DNA of 64,000 nt from Sphingomonas sp. NFR15 (GTDB taxonomy: Bacteria; Pseudomonadota; Alphaproteobacteria; Sphingomonadales; Sphingomonadaceae). Where the stretch lies: contig NZ_FMWX01000001.1 of the NCBI RefSeq assembly GCF_900103265.1, positions 1,059,753-1,123,752 of the forward strand, in the 5' to 3' direction. Position numbers and translations under genes: made by a program. The notes under the pieces are model-generated. The model was given only the letters and a program-made list of their open reading frames with translations, was not told the DNA's origin and ran no database searches. Below are positions 26,142-35,440 of this stretch, piece after piece (position 1 is the stretch's first letter; every line of letters starts with the position of its first letter).

Positions 26142-27143
26142 TCAGCCGCCGCGCAGCCACTTCATCACCTGCGCGCGGATACGGCCGTAATTGCCCTGCG
26201 CGAGCGGGCCGAGCACACCGTGCTTGGCCGCGGGCAGATGGGCCAGCGGATGGCCTCGGTCACGGAACACATAATGGTCGAAATAGGCGCGCCATGCCCC
26301 GCGCTCGCGTTCGGGCCGCTCGGCGATCGCGATCATCGCCAGCAGCATCGCCGTATAGGGTGCGTCGGGGCCGATCGCGAATGCGTCCCACCAGAAGTTG
26401 ACCAGCATGTTGAACGGCGCGGTCGCCTCGACCGAATGCCACCACAATTTGGGCAGGTAGAGCGCGTCGCCCGGCTCCAGATCGACGGTGATCGCCCGCG
26501 CCCGCGCGGCGGCGAAGCGCGGGTAACGCGGATCATCGGGCGGCGCGCTGGCGGCGAGGCTGGTCGGCTGGCCCGCCATCGTGAAGTCGATCGGCCCGAC
26601 ATAGAGATCACCGATCGCGTCGGGCGGGTACAAAGTGAAGCGCCGCCGCCCCGCGACGACACAGGCGAAATTGTCGAACGTGTCGTAATGGCAGGCGACC
26701 GTCGAGGCGGTGCCGATCCAGACATGCTGCCGCACCGCGCCGTCGGGCAGCGCGGCGAGCCGATGCTCGCGCTCGAAGCCCGGCAGATAGCGTTCGACCG
26801 GCAACGAGCCGACATAGACCGACGCGCTCTCCGGCGCATCCGCCGCTGCATCGATTCGCGCGAGCGCATCGCGCAGCGGCATCGCCTCGCGCACGAAGTT
26901 GAAGCCGTCGAGATCGGCCGCGTAATCATAGCGCCCCGCGATCGCGGCGGTGCCGACGAACGCCTCCGCCACCTGTCCGGAATCGAACGTTTCCAGGCAT
27001 GCGAGCAGCGTCTGGCGGGACCGGGCGGCGGCACGCGCCGCCGGCCAGTCGCGGCACAGTCCACGCAGCACGACCGGCGCGCACGCGGGTGCGATCTCGG
27101 CGAGGAAGGCCGCGCGGTCGAGGGGACCGTCTCGTTCGATCAC
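26142..27143 (-). CDS. Cupin-like (JmjC-type) protein of the TBDR-SapC cluster
   Basis: A 333-aa protein with a cupin_8/JmjC fold. Non-haem iron ligands are visible: H152 and D154 (CHYDTFDN) and H236 (KLWWHSVEA), so it could be a 2-oxoglutarate-dependent oxygenase. The GTG start overlaps the SapC stop by 4 bp (GTGA); the longer frame is only a shadow of sapC. In Caulobacter, Xanthomonas and sphingomonads such genes travel with TonB receptors, SapC and halogenase homologues; the substrate is unknown. Confidence 0.82.
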   Translation of the reverse strand: MIERDGPLDRAAFLAEIAPACAPVVLRGLCRDWPAARAAARSRQTLLACLETFDSGQVAEAFVGTAAIAGRYDYAADLDGFNFVREAMPLRDALARIDAAADAPESASVYVGSLPVERYLPGFEREHRLAALPDGAVRQHVWIGTASTVACHYDTFDNFACVVAGRRRFTLYPPDAIGDLYVGPIDFTMAGQPTSLAASAPPDDPRYPRFAAARARAITVDLEPGDALYLPKLWWHSVEATAPFNMLVNFWWDAFAIGPDAPYTAMLLAMIAIAERPERERGAWRAYFDHYVFRDRGHPLAHLPAAKHGVLGPLAQGNYGRIRAQVMKWLRGG

Positions 27144-27826
27144 GCGACCTCGGCCAGCCGATCGTTGTGCAGCCGCGCCAGCCGCGGCACATGCTGGAGC
27201 GAGCCGATCACCGCGTAGGCGAGGTGCAGCCAGCCGCGCCGGAACAGATCGAGCGCGGCGGCATCTTCGAGCGCGCCGAGCGCATCGCGGCTGATCGTGT
27301 ACAGCCCGTCGAGCACGAGATGCTCGCCATCGTCGAACCGGAAGGTCAGGTCGATCGGCTCGATCAGCTTGAGGTCGAGACACGCGCGGATGAACTGGTC
27401 GGTCGCCTCCAGCCCGACGCTGAGCTGCGCGAGCGCGCGCTGGACGCGGCGCAACGGCTCGTCGGGCTTGCCCTCCCAATCGAACACCGGCTTGCCCTCG
27501 GCGCTGCCGAAGCGCGGATGGTCGCGGTCGATGACGATCGAATCGTCGGACACGTAGAAGCCCTCGCGCTCGACGTCGAACAGGCGCTGCGCGTCGCTGA
27601 GATCGCGCGAGCCGGCGAGCAGCGGGCGGCCTGGTTTGAAGCCGAGCATCGCGCCCGCATAGAAGGCGCCCGTGTCGGCCTTCTTGGAGAACAGGATCGG
27701 GAAGCGCGCGGCGGCCGATTCGAACTCGGTGGCGACGATCTGCACGAACAATCGCTCATCGACCACCGGCGCGCCGAGGCGCAGATCGGCATGCACCTGG
27801 CTGTTGAGAACTTCCCATGTGGGCAT
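27140..27826 (-). CDS. SapC-family protein
   Basis: A 228-aa cytoplasmic protein of the SapC family (name from a Campylobacter surface-array gene; function not established). Family features include an N-terminal HADLRL segment, an RFPILFSKK motif and central FDVEREGFYVSDDS. ATG 27826 has AAGGG 5 nt upstream; a GTG two codons earlier is possible. It is translationally coupled to the cupin gene and divergent from the TBDR at 28147, a conserved pairing in TonB-receptor carbohydrate loci. Confidence 0.85.
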   Translation of the reverse strand: MPTWEVLNSQVHADLRLGAPVVDERLFVQIVATEFESAAARFPILFSKKADTGAFYAGAMLGFKPGRPLLAGSRDLSDAQRLFDVEREGFYVSDDSIVIDRDHPRFGSAEGKPVFDWEGKPDEPLRRVQRALAQLSVGLEATDQFIRACLDLKLIEPIDLTFRFDDGEHLVLDGLYTISRDALGALEDAAALDLFRRGWLHLAYAVIGSLQHVPRLARLHNDRLAEVA

Positions 27827-27991
27827 CGTCACCCTTCTCCCGTCCTATTGCTGTCGCTGATCCGCCCCCGCGGCGCCCGCCGGGCCGCGTTTCGCTTCGG
27901 CGTGTTACCGCTGCATAACCGGCGCGCCATCTCCGGCCAAGCCGTCGAGCGTGCTTTTATAGTCCTACAGAAACTGCTTGCAGAACCTTTC

Positions 27992-28005
27992 TGGTAGCGG
28001 TACCA
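27992..28005. promoter_or_regulatory. LacI-family (XylR-type) operator in the SapC/TBDR divergent region
   Basis: TGGTAGCGGTACCA is a near-perfect 14-bp palindrome and matches 12 of 14 positions of the xyl-box. It overlaps a possible -10 (TACCAC 28001-28006) with TTGCAG (27978-27983) 17 bp upstream, so binding would block the TBDR promoter. The remaining sequence of 27827-28146 shows a TATAAA on the minus strand near 27960 that could serve sapC; nothing else was recognised. Confidence 0.6.
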
Positions 28006-28146
28006 CCACCGACACAGACGAAGCCGATTCCACAGCCGGGCATATGATCCGGCCCGATCCGGCCTCGAATGGGGTGAACCCCGCTCCCGCCAACGATGCG
28101 AGAGCGGCAATGCCGAAGAGAAACGTTTTCTAAGGAGGGGAGTGCT

Positions 28147-31119
28147 GTGAGACAATCAACCACATTCATGTCCGCGCGGGGCCGCAAGTTCGGTCTGATC
28201 GGCGCGTCGAGCCTGATCGCGCTGGCGATCGCCAATCCCGCCGCCGCGCAGACCGCGACCACCACGACGGATGCCGCCAGCCAGGCCGCGCCGCAGACCG
28301 ATCCGACCACCGGCCCCACCGCCGCCCCCGCGGTCGACGAGACCCAGGACATCATCGTCACCGGTCTGCGCGGTTCGCTCCAGCGCAACCTCGACATCAA
28401 GCGCACGTCGTCGGGCGTGGTCGACGCGATCTCGGCCGAGGATATCGGCAAGTTCCCGGATTCGAACGTCGCGGCCTCGCTCCAGCGCCTCCCCGGCGTG
28501 TCGATCCAGCGCAACGGCGCCCGCGGCGAGCCGACCGGCATCACGGTCCGCGGTTTCGGCGGCGACTTCAACACCACGCTGTATGACGGCCGTCGCATCT
28601 CGACCGGCACCGGCGGGCGCCAGATCGACTTCTCGACCGTCGGTTCGGACTTCATCGGCCAGTTGAGCGTGTACAAAACGCCCGACGTCGCGGTGTCGTC
28701 GAACTCGATCGGCGCGACCGTCGATATCTCGTTCCCCAAGCCGTTCGATCACCCCGGCTTCCGCATCGCGGGCAGCGCCTCAGGCTCGGTCCAGGATCGC
28801 GCCGGCAAGGTCGTGCCCACCGGCGGGCTGCTGATCAGCGACACGTTCGCCAACGACACGCTCGGCGTGCTCGCCGACGCGATCTACACGCGCCATGACA
28901 CCACCACCAACCGCGTGTTCGTATCGGGTTGGGCGGGTGGCTATTACGCGCCGTGCCAGCTCGCCGGAAGCACCGCTGCCACCTGCGCACCGGTGGCCAA
29001 CAACGCCGCCAACATCAACGCGCCCGCCTCGCAGAAGCAGACCGTGGTCGGCTGGTTCCCGCAGCAATACGGTTACGAGCAGGACTATACCAAGGACGAA
29101 CGCGTCGATGCGCGTATCGCCCTTCAGTGGCATCCGTCCGAAAGCGTGATGCTGACCGTCGATGACAATTTCTCGCGTCAGACGGTCACGACCAATGCTT
29201 ATGGCGTCGGCCTCTGGTTCAACCAGGGCGACTTGCGCAACGTAACGCTCGACAAGAACGGCCAGACGACCAACTTCCTTCAGGCCGGCACGCCGACCGA
29301 CTTCACCTCGGCGATCAACAAGCAGGTGCTGCAAACCAACCAGATCGGCGGCAACCTGAAGTGGGATGCGACCGAGCATCTCAATATCGACGCCGACGTC
29401 AGCTACGGCCAGAGCTGGCTCAATCCGGACGGCAACATCGGTTCGCAGAATGGCGATATCGGCTATGGCGGCAATCTCGGCACGCTGACCGGCCTGTCGA
29501 TCACCGGCAACAGCAGCGACGCCTTCCCGACGCTGACCAGCTACGGCCCGAACGGCAACCAGGCGAACTACGCCAACACCGCGCTGATCGGCTCGCACGT
29601 CACCGTAAACCAGACGCAGAAGAACACCGACCGGCTCAAGCAGGGCCGTCTCACCGCGACCTGGAAGCAGGACGACCTGACGATCAAGGTCGGCGGCCAG
29701 TACATCGACGACACGTTCGAGTTCCAGAACGCCAGCACGTTCACCAACAACTTCTGGCAGGCTTATGCGGGCTACGGCACGCCCTCGGGTCGCACCACCG
29801 GCATCGCGCCGCTGCCCGCGAACCTGTATCAAGGCTCGATCAGCACGAAGGACTTCATCCCCGGCTTCAAGGGGGCGCTGCCGCCGTCGATCTTCATGTA
29901 CAGCCCGATCGCCTATCAGAACTATCTGAGCGGCCTCGGCAATCCGCAGACCCAGACGATCCCCGGCTTCAACAACGTGACCGGCTTCACCGGCGCGTTC
30001 GATCAGGCGGTCGATCCCGGCAGCATCCAGCGCATCAACGAAAAGACCTGGTCGCTGTTCTTCAGCGCCTCGTTCAACACCGAAGTGGCCGGGATGCCGT
30101 TCCACTTCAATGCTGGCGTGCGGAATGAAAACACGCACGTGACCTCGACCGGCCAGGGTCGCCTGCCGCTTGTGCTGCTGCCGAGCACCGCCGATCCGAC
30201 GTTGCTGTCGATCCCGGATCCCTCGGGCTACACGCCGATCCAGAACGTCACGACACGCAGCAACTATTCGTATCTGCTGCCGAGCCTCGACGCCAAGCTG
30301 GAAGTCACCGACAAGCTGATCCTGCGTGTCGATGCTTCGCGCACGCTGACGCGGCCGGGCCTCAGCCTGCTCACGCCGGTGCTCAGCGTCGGCAGCGGCC
30401 AGCGCGTCGGCGCGCTCACCGCGAGCGGCGGCAACCCGAACCTGAAGCCCTATCTGTCGGATAACTTCGACGCAGCGGTGGAATGGTACTACCAGCGCAA
30501 CTCGTACCTCTCGGTCGACTTCTTCCTCAAGAACGTCAGCAACTTCATCGTCGGCGGCGTGAGCCGGCAGACGATCAACAACGTGATCGACCCGACCACC
30601 GGCCAGCCCGCGAGCTTCGCGGTGACGACCCGGCTGAACGGCCCGGACGCGACCGTGCGCGGTGTCGAAGTCGCGCTCCAGCACGTGTTCGGTGACAGCG
30701 GCTTCGGCTTCAATGCCAACGCCACCTTCGTCGATACCAACAAGCCGTACGATCCGACCGACATCTCGCAGACCGGCTTCGCGGTGACCGGCCTCGCCAA
30801 CTCGGCCAACTTCGTCGGCTTCTATGACAAGAACGGCTTCCAGTTCCGTACCGCGGTCAACTGGCGTGACGAATATCTGCTCCAGTTCGGGCAGAACCAG
30901 AACACCGGCCAGTTCGGTGCCGAACCGACCTTCGTGAATGCCGCCACGCAGATCGATCTCAGCACCAGCTATGACATCACGCCGCACTTCAGCGTGTTCG
31001 GTGAGATCACCAACGTCAACAACGCACAGGTCAGCACGCACGGCCGGTTCAAGAACCAGCTCCTCGACGTGTTCGATTACGGTCGCCGCTTCACCTTCGG
31101 CGCCCACTTCCGCTTCTGA
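28147..31119 (+). CDS. TonB-dependent receptor of the xylan locus
   Basis: A 990-aa outer-membrane receptor. The GTG start at 28147 has AAGGAGG 8 nt upstream; ATG 28168 is an alternative. A long signal peptide ends at PAAAQ, then a linker, the TonB box QDIIVTG, and a plug with the carbohydrate-TBDR pattern SLQRNLDIKR ... SAEDIGKFPDSNVAASLQR. The barrel ends FTFGAHFRF. Position among xylanolytic enzymes and the operator at 27992 suggest uptake of xylo- or arabinoxylo-oligosaccharides. A strong terminator follows. Confidence 0.93.
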   Translation: MRQSTTFMSARGRKFGLIGASSLIALAIANPAAAQTATTTTDAASQAAPQTDPTTGPTAAPAVDETQDIIVTGLRGSLQRNLDIKRTSSGVVDAISAEDIGKFPDSNVAASLQRLPGVSIQRNGARGEPTGITVRGFGGDFNTTLYDGRRISTGTGGRQIDFSTVGSDFIGQLSVYKTPDVAVSSNSIGATVDISFPKPFDHPGFRIAGSASGSVQDRAGKVVPTGGLLISDTFANDTLGVLADAIYTRHDTTTNRVFVSGWAGGYYAPCQLAGSTAATCAPVANNAANINAPASQKQTVVGWFPQQYGYEQDYTKDERVDARIALQWHPSESVMLTVDDNFSRQTVTTNAYGVGLWFNQGDLRNVTLDKNGQTTNFLQAGTPTDFTSAINKQVLQTNQIGGNLKWDATEHLNIDADVSYGQSWLNPDGNIGSQNGDIGYGGNLGTLTGLSITGNSSDAFPTLTSYGPNGNQANYANTALIGSHVTVNQTQKNTDRLKQGRLTATWKQDDLTIKVGGQYIDDTFEFQNASTFTNNFWQAYAGYGTPSGRTTGIAPLPANLYQGSISTKDFIPGFKGALPPSIFMYSPIAYQNYLSGLGNPQTQTIPGFNNVTGFTGAFDQAVDPGSIQRINEKTWSLFFSASFNTEVAGMPFHFNAGVRNENTHVTSTGQGRLPLVLLPSTADPTLLSIPDPSGYTPIQNVTTRSNYSYLLPSLDAKLEVTDKLILRVDASRTLTRPGLSLLTPVLSVGSGQRVGALTASGGNPNLKPYLSDNFDAAVEWYYQRNSYLSVDFFLKNVSNFIVGGVSRQTINNVIDPTTGQPASFAVTTRLNGPDATVRGVEVALQHVFGDSGFGFNANATFVDTNKPYDPTDISQTGFAVTGLANSANFVGFYDKNGFQFRTAVNWRDEYLLQFGQNQNTGQFGAEPTFVNAATQIDLSTSYDITPHFSVFGEITNVNNAQVSTHGRFKNQLLDVFDYGRRFTFGAHFRF

Positions 31120-31133
31120 CCTTCCTCAGCCTC

Positions 31134-31164
31134 GGGGGTGCCTATCCGGCACCCCCGTTTTTTT
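31134..31164 (+). terminator. Intrinsic terminator between TBDR and halogenase genes
   Basis: GGGGGTGCC / GGCACCCCC with a 5-nt loop, then G and seven T (31158-31164). It ends only 14 bp before the halogenase start, so the downstream genes are expressed by read-through unless a hidden promoter exists. Confidence 0.85.
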
Positions 31165-31178
31165 GGTAACGGAAGCTT

Positions 31179-32720
31179 ATGCAGAGCGTTCAAAACATCG
31201 TGATCGTCGGCGGCGGCACCGCTGGCTGGCTTGCCGCGGGCGTGATCGCCGCGAAGCATCAGGCAAGGATGCCGGCGGACTTCACCGTCACGCTGATCGA
31301 ATCCCCCAACACCCCGATCATCGGTGTGGGCGAAGGTACGTGGCCGACGCTGCGCACCACGCTGGCCAAGATCGGCGTGTCCGAAACCGACTTCTTTCGC
31401 GAATGCAACGCCTCGTTCAAACAGGGCGCGCGCTTCGCCCGCTGGACCACCGGCGAGGCCGACGAAGGCTATTATCACCCGTTGATGCTGCCGCAGGGCT
31501 TCCAACGCGTAAACATGGCCGCGCATTGGCTGGCCGATCGCCATGACCAGAGCTTTTGCGACGCGGTCACCCCGCAGGGCGTGTTGTGCGACGATGGCCT
31601 CGCGCCGAAGACGATCGCCACCCCCGAGTTCGACGCCGTCGCCAATTACGCCTATCATCTCGACGCCGGAAAATTCGCCGGTTTCCTCCAGCGCCACTGC
31701 ACCACCAAGCTCGGCGTGCGCCATGTCCTCGCCGATGTGACCGAGGTCCGTCAGGCCGAGAACGGCGACATCACTAGCCTGGTCACCGAACAGGCGGGCG
31801 AGATCGCTGGCGATCTGTTCGTTGATTGCACCGGCTTCGCCGCGCTGTTGATCGGCAAGACTCTGGGCGTGCCGTTCAAGAGCTGTGCCGACGTGCTGTT
31901 CTGCGACACCGCGCTCGCGATTCAGGTGCCGTACGAGAGCGAGGACGCGCCGATCGCGTCGCACACCATCTCGACCGCGCAGTCGTCGGGGTGGATCTGG
32001 GACATCGGCCTGCCCAGCCGGCGCGGCACCGGTCATGTCTATTCGAGCAGCCACATCTCCGACGAGGATGCCGAGCGCGAACTGCGCGCCTATCTCGGCC
32101 CGGTCGGCGCGGACGCCGACGTGCGGAAAATCAAGATCCGCTCGGGCCACCGCGAGACGTTCTGGAAGAACAATGTCGTCGCGGTCGGGCTGGCGGCGGG
32201 GTTCCTCGAACCGCTCGAAGCCTCGGCGATCGTGCTGATCGAAATGTCGACGAAGCTGATCGCCGAGCAGATGCCGGTGTGCCGCGAGGTGATGGACATC
32301 GTCGCCGCCCGCTTCAACGCCACCACGCATTACCGGTGGGGCCGGATCATCGATTTCCTCAAGCTGCATTATGTGCTGACCAAGCGCACCGACAGCGACT
32401 TCTGGCGTGACAACGTCCGTGCCGACACGATCCCGGATCGGCTGCGCGATCTGCTCACGCTGTGGAAATACCAGCCGCCCTGGTTCCACGACGAGTTCGA
32501 CCGCGTTGACGAGGTCTTCCCGGCGGCGAGCTATCAATATGTGCTCTACGGCATGCGCTTCGGCACCGAGGTGTCGCGCGCGGCCTTGTCGGCGGAGGCC
32601 CGGCTCGCCGAGCAGACCCGGCGCGAGGCGGCGGTGCAGACGCAGCGGCTGCGTGCCGGCCTGCCGCGCCACCGCGATTTGATCCGCAAGATCATCGACC
32701 ACGGACTTCCCGCGATCTGA
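31179..32720 (+). CDS. Flavin-dependent tryptophan halogenase family protein
   Basis: A 513-aa member of the FAD-dependent halogenase family. The dinucleotide motif GGGTAGW (11-17) is intact. K81 (ASFKQGARF) and E347 (FLEPLEAS) correspond to the catalytic K79 and E346 of PrnA. The WxWxIP motif is altered to WIWDIGLP (272-279), with one extra residue. No chlorinated-metabolite pathway is nearby. Homologues in TonB-receptor loci are common but their substrate is unknown. It lies between the TBDR and GH3 genes; the next gene starts 29 bp downstream. Confidence 0.85.
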   Translation: MQSVQNIVIVGGGTAGWLAAGVIAAKHQARMPADFTVTLIESPNTPIIGVGEGTWPTLRTTLAKIGVSETDFFRECNASFKQGARFARWTTGEADEGYYHPLMLPQGFQRVNMAAHWLADRHDQSFCDAVTPQGVLCDDGLAPKTIATPEFDAVANYAYHLDAGKFAGFLQRHCTTKLGVRHVLADVTEVRQAENGDITSLVTEQAGEIAGDLFVDCTGFAALLIGKTLGVPFKSCADVLFCDTALAIQVPYESEDAPIASHTISTAQSSGWIWDIGLPSRRGTGHVYSSSHISDEDAERELRAYLGPVGADADVRKIKIRSGHRETFWKNNVVAVGLAAGFLEPLEASAIVLIEMSTKLIAEQMPVCREVMDIVAARFNATTHYRWGRIIDFLKLHYVLTKRTDSDFWRDNVRADTIPDRLRDLLTLWKYQPPWFHDEFDRVDEVFPAASYQYVLYGMRFGTEVSRAALSAEARLAEQTRREAAVQTQRLRAGLPRHRDLIRKIIDHGLPAI

Positions 32721-32749
32721 CTCCCCCTTCCCCCCAGATGAGGTATTTC

Positions 32750-35431
32750 ATGGCATCGTCCTTCCCGTTCGCCAAGGCGCTCCTCCTGCTCGGCGCCAGC
32801 CTCGCCGCCGTCGCCGCGCAGGCCCAGACCATCTCCGCCCCCGCCGGAGATGTCCGCGCCGAGGCCGATCGGATGGCGGCGGCGATGGTCGCGCGCATGA
32901 CGCTCGACGAGAAGGTCGGTCAGCTCCTCAACGTCGCCCCCGCCATCCCGCGCCTCGGCGTGCCGGCTTACAATTGGTGGACCGAATCGCTCCACGGCGC
33001 GATCGGCACGCTGCCGACGACCAATTTCCCCGAGCCGATCGGCCTCGCCGCGACCTTCGACACCCCGCTGGTGCATGAAGTCGCCGGCACGATCAGCACC
33101 GAGGTCCGCGCGCTCCACACGCTTGGCCGCCAGACCGGGCGGCTCGGGCGGATCGGCACCGGGCTCGACACCTGGTCTCCCAACATCAATATCTTCCGCG
33201 ATCCGCGCTGGGGTCGCGGGCAGGAAACCTACGGCGAAGACCCCTATCTCACCGCGCACATGGGCGTCGCCTTCGTCACCGGCATGCAAGGGCCGAACCC
33301 CGATCTGCCCGCCGTGATCGCCACGCCCAAGCATTTCGCGGTCCATAGCGGCCCCGAATCGACCCGCCACGCCGCCAATGTCTTCGTGTCGCCGCACGAT
33401 CTGGAGGATACCTACCTCCCTGCCTTCCGCGCCGCGATCGTCGAGGGTCAGGCCGGGTCGATCATGTGCGCGTACAACCGCATCGACGGCCAGCCCGCCT
33501 GCGCCAACGATCTGCTGCTCAAGGATCACCTGCGCGGCGCATGGGGCTTCAAGGGCTATGTCGTGTCGGATTGCGACGCGGTGAAGGACATCAGCGACAA
33601 TCACAAATATGCGCCGGACGGCGCCGCGGCGGTCGCGGCGGCGATCAAGGTCGGCGTCGATAACGAATGCCACACCCGCACGCTCAACGACACCGCCGGT
33701 CTCGGCGACCGGTACCACGAGGCGCTGAAGCGCGGGCTGATCTCGGAAGGCGATGTCGACCGCACGCTCGTCCGGCTGTTCTCGGCGCGCTACCGCAACG
33801 GCGATCTGCCCGGCCTTAGCGCGCGCACGCCGAGCGTGGTGCCGATCTCGCAGATCGACACGCCCGAGCATCGCGCGCTCGCGCTGACCGCGTCCGAGAA
33901 GAGCCTGGTCCTGCTCAAGAACACCGGCGTGCTGCCGCTCAAGCCGGGCCTGCGGATCGCCGTGATTGGCCCGCTCGGCGACGCCACCCGCGTGCTGCGC
34001 GGCAATTATTCGTCGGAACTGTCCGCCCCGCCGATCTCGATCGTGGACGGGCTCAAGCAGGCGCTGCCCGGCGCGACCGTGACGCTGGTTCCGTTCGGCA
34101 AGTCCTTCACCGATGGCGATCGTGTGCCGACCACCGCGCTGCGCACGCCCGATGGCAAGCCCGGCCTGCTCGCGCGCTATTACAACCCGCTCGAAACCCC
34201 GCCGAAATATTTCGCGCCCGACACGTTCAAGGATGTGACCAAGGCGATGCGCTTCGCGACCAAGCCCGTCGTCACGCGGATCGAGGCGGGTGTCTCCGGC
34301 GCCAACCTCGATCTCGCCAAGGTCTCCGATCATCACCGGACCATTTGGACCGGCTTTCTGGTTCCCCCGGCGAGCGGCAGCTACCGGCTCGGCATGAACG
34401 GCTCGGGCAGCTTGGTGTTCGACGGCAAGCCGCTGGTCGATGTCGCCGGCGCCTATGGCAGCCTGGCGACGTTCAAGGATGTCACGCTCGAGGCGGGCCA
34501 CCGCTATCCGATCACCGTCACCACCGACGCGCATGTCGGCGGCGGGGTCGATCTGGTGTGGAAGCGCATCTCCACCAACCCCGATGCCGATCTGCGCGCC
34601 GCCGCCACCAACGCCGACGTGCTGGTCGCCGCGGTGGGGCTCACCTCTGACCTCGAGGCCGAGGAAACCCCGGTCAAGGTGCCGGGCTTCGAGGGTGGCG
34701 ACAAGACCACGCTCGATCTGCCGGCCGACCAGCAGGCGCTGCTCGAAGCCGCCAAGGCGACCGGCAAGCCACTCGTCGTGGTCGCGATGAACGGCAGCCC
34801 GATCAACCTCGCCTGGGCGAAGGACAATGCCGCCGCGATCCTGGAGGCATGGTATCCGGGCCAGTCGGGTGGTCTCGCGGTCGGCAACGTACTGTCGGGC
34901 AAGGTCAATCCGGCGGGCCGCCTGCCGCTGACCTTCTACAAGAGCGTCGCCGATCTGCCGCCGTTCGGCGATTATGAGATGAAGGGGCGGACCTATCGCT
35001 ACTTCACCGGCACGCCGGTCTATCCGTTCGGCTATGGCCTCAGCTACACCAGCTTCGCCTATGCGCCGCTGGAGGTGACGCCAGCGGCGGGCGGCGCCGA
35101 ACAGGGCCTGCGCGTGACGACCGAGGTGCGCAACACCGGCAAGCGCGCCGGTGACGAGGTCGCGCAGCTTTACCTGACCTTCCCCGACGTACCCGGCGCG
35201 CCCAAGATCGCGTTGCGCGGCTATCAACGCGTCACGCTCGCACCCGGCGAGGCCCGGCCGGTGACGTTCGAGCTCAGCCCGCGCGATCTCAGCGCGGTCA
35301 CCGCCGACGGCACGCGCCAGGTGCTGGCGGGCCAGTACCGCGTCAGCGTCGGCTCGGGCCAGCCCGGCACCGACGTGCCGGTGCGCTCGGCGAGCTTCAA
35401 GGCCGCGCAATCCGCGCCGCTGCCGCTGTAA
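32750..35431 (+). CDS. GH3 beta-xylosidase/beta-glucosidase with PA14 insert, exported
   Basis: An 893-aa exported hydrolase. Signal peptide ends AAQAQ (about residue 26). The GH3 N-terminal barrel carries the nucleophile D274 (VVSDCDAV). A PA14 carbohydrate-binding domain (about 455-615) is inserted into the C-terminal GH3 domain, and a fibronectin-like domain closes the protein. ATG 32750 has GAGG 6 nt upstream; ATG 32738 lacks a site. Sequence around the active site (WWTESLHG) favours beta-xylosidase. Ten bases separate it from the esterase gene. Confidence 0.92.
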   Translation: MASSFPFAKALLLLGASLAAVAAQAQTISAPAGDVRAEADRMAAAMVARMTLDEKVGQLLNVAPAIPRLGVPAYNWWTESLHGAIGTLPTTNFPEPIGLAATFDTPLVHEVAGTISTEVRALHTLGRQTGRLGRIGTGLDTWSPNINIFRDPRWGRGQETYGEDPYLTAHMGVAFVTGMQGPNPDLPAVIATPKHFAVHSGPESTRHAANVFVSPHDLEDTYLPAFRAAIVEGQAGSIMCAYNRIDGQPACANDLLLKDHLRGAWGFKGYVVSDCDAVKDISDNHKYAPDGAAAVAAAIKVGVDNECHTRTLNDTAGLGDRYHEALKRGLISEGDVDRTLVRLFSARYRNGDLPGLSARTPSVVPISQIDTPEHRALALTASEKSLVLLKNTGVLPLKPGLRIAVIGPLGDATRVLRGNYSSELSAPPISIVDGLKQALPGATVTLVPFGKSFTDGDRVPTTALRTPDGKPGLLARYYNPLETPPKYFAPDTFKDVTKAMRFATKPVVTRIEAGVSGANLDLAKVSDHHRTIWTGFLVPPASGSYRLGMNGSGSLVFDGKPLVDVAGAYGSLATFKDVTLEAGHRYPITVTTDAHVGGGVDLVWKRISTNPDADLRAAATNADVLVAAVGLTSDLEAEETPVKVPGFEGGDKTTLDLPADQQALLEAAKATGKPLVVVAMNGSPINLAWAKDNAAAILEAWYPGQSGGLAVGNVLSGKVNPAGRLPLTFYKSVADLPPFGDYEMKGRTYRYFTGTPVYPFGYGLSYTSFAYAPLEVTPAAGGAEQGLRVTTEVRNTGKRAGDEVAQLYLTFPDVPGAPKIALRGYQRVTLAPGEARPVTFELSPRDLSAVTADGTRQVLAGQYRVSVGSGQPGTDVPVRSASFKAAQSAPLPL

Positions 35432-35440
35432 GGAGGCCCC

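Noticed and set aside
31179..32720. Part of a halogenated natural-product cluster
   Set aside because: No NRPS, PKS, tryptophan-pathway or flavin reductase gene nearby; context is glycan uptake.
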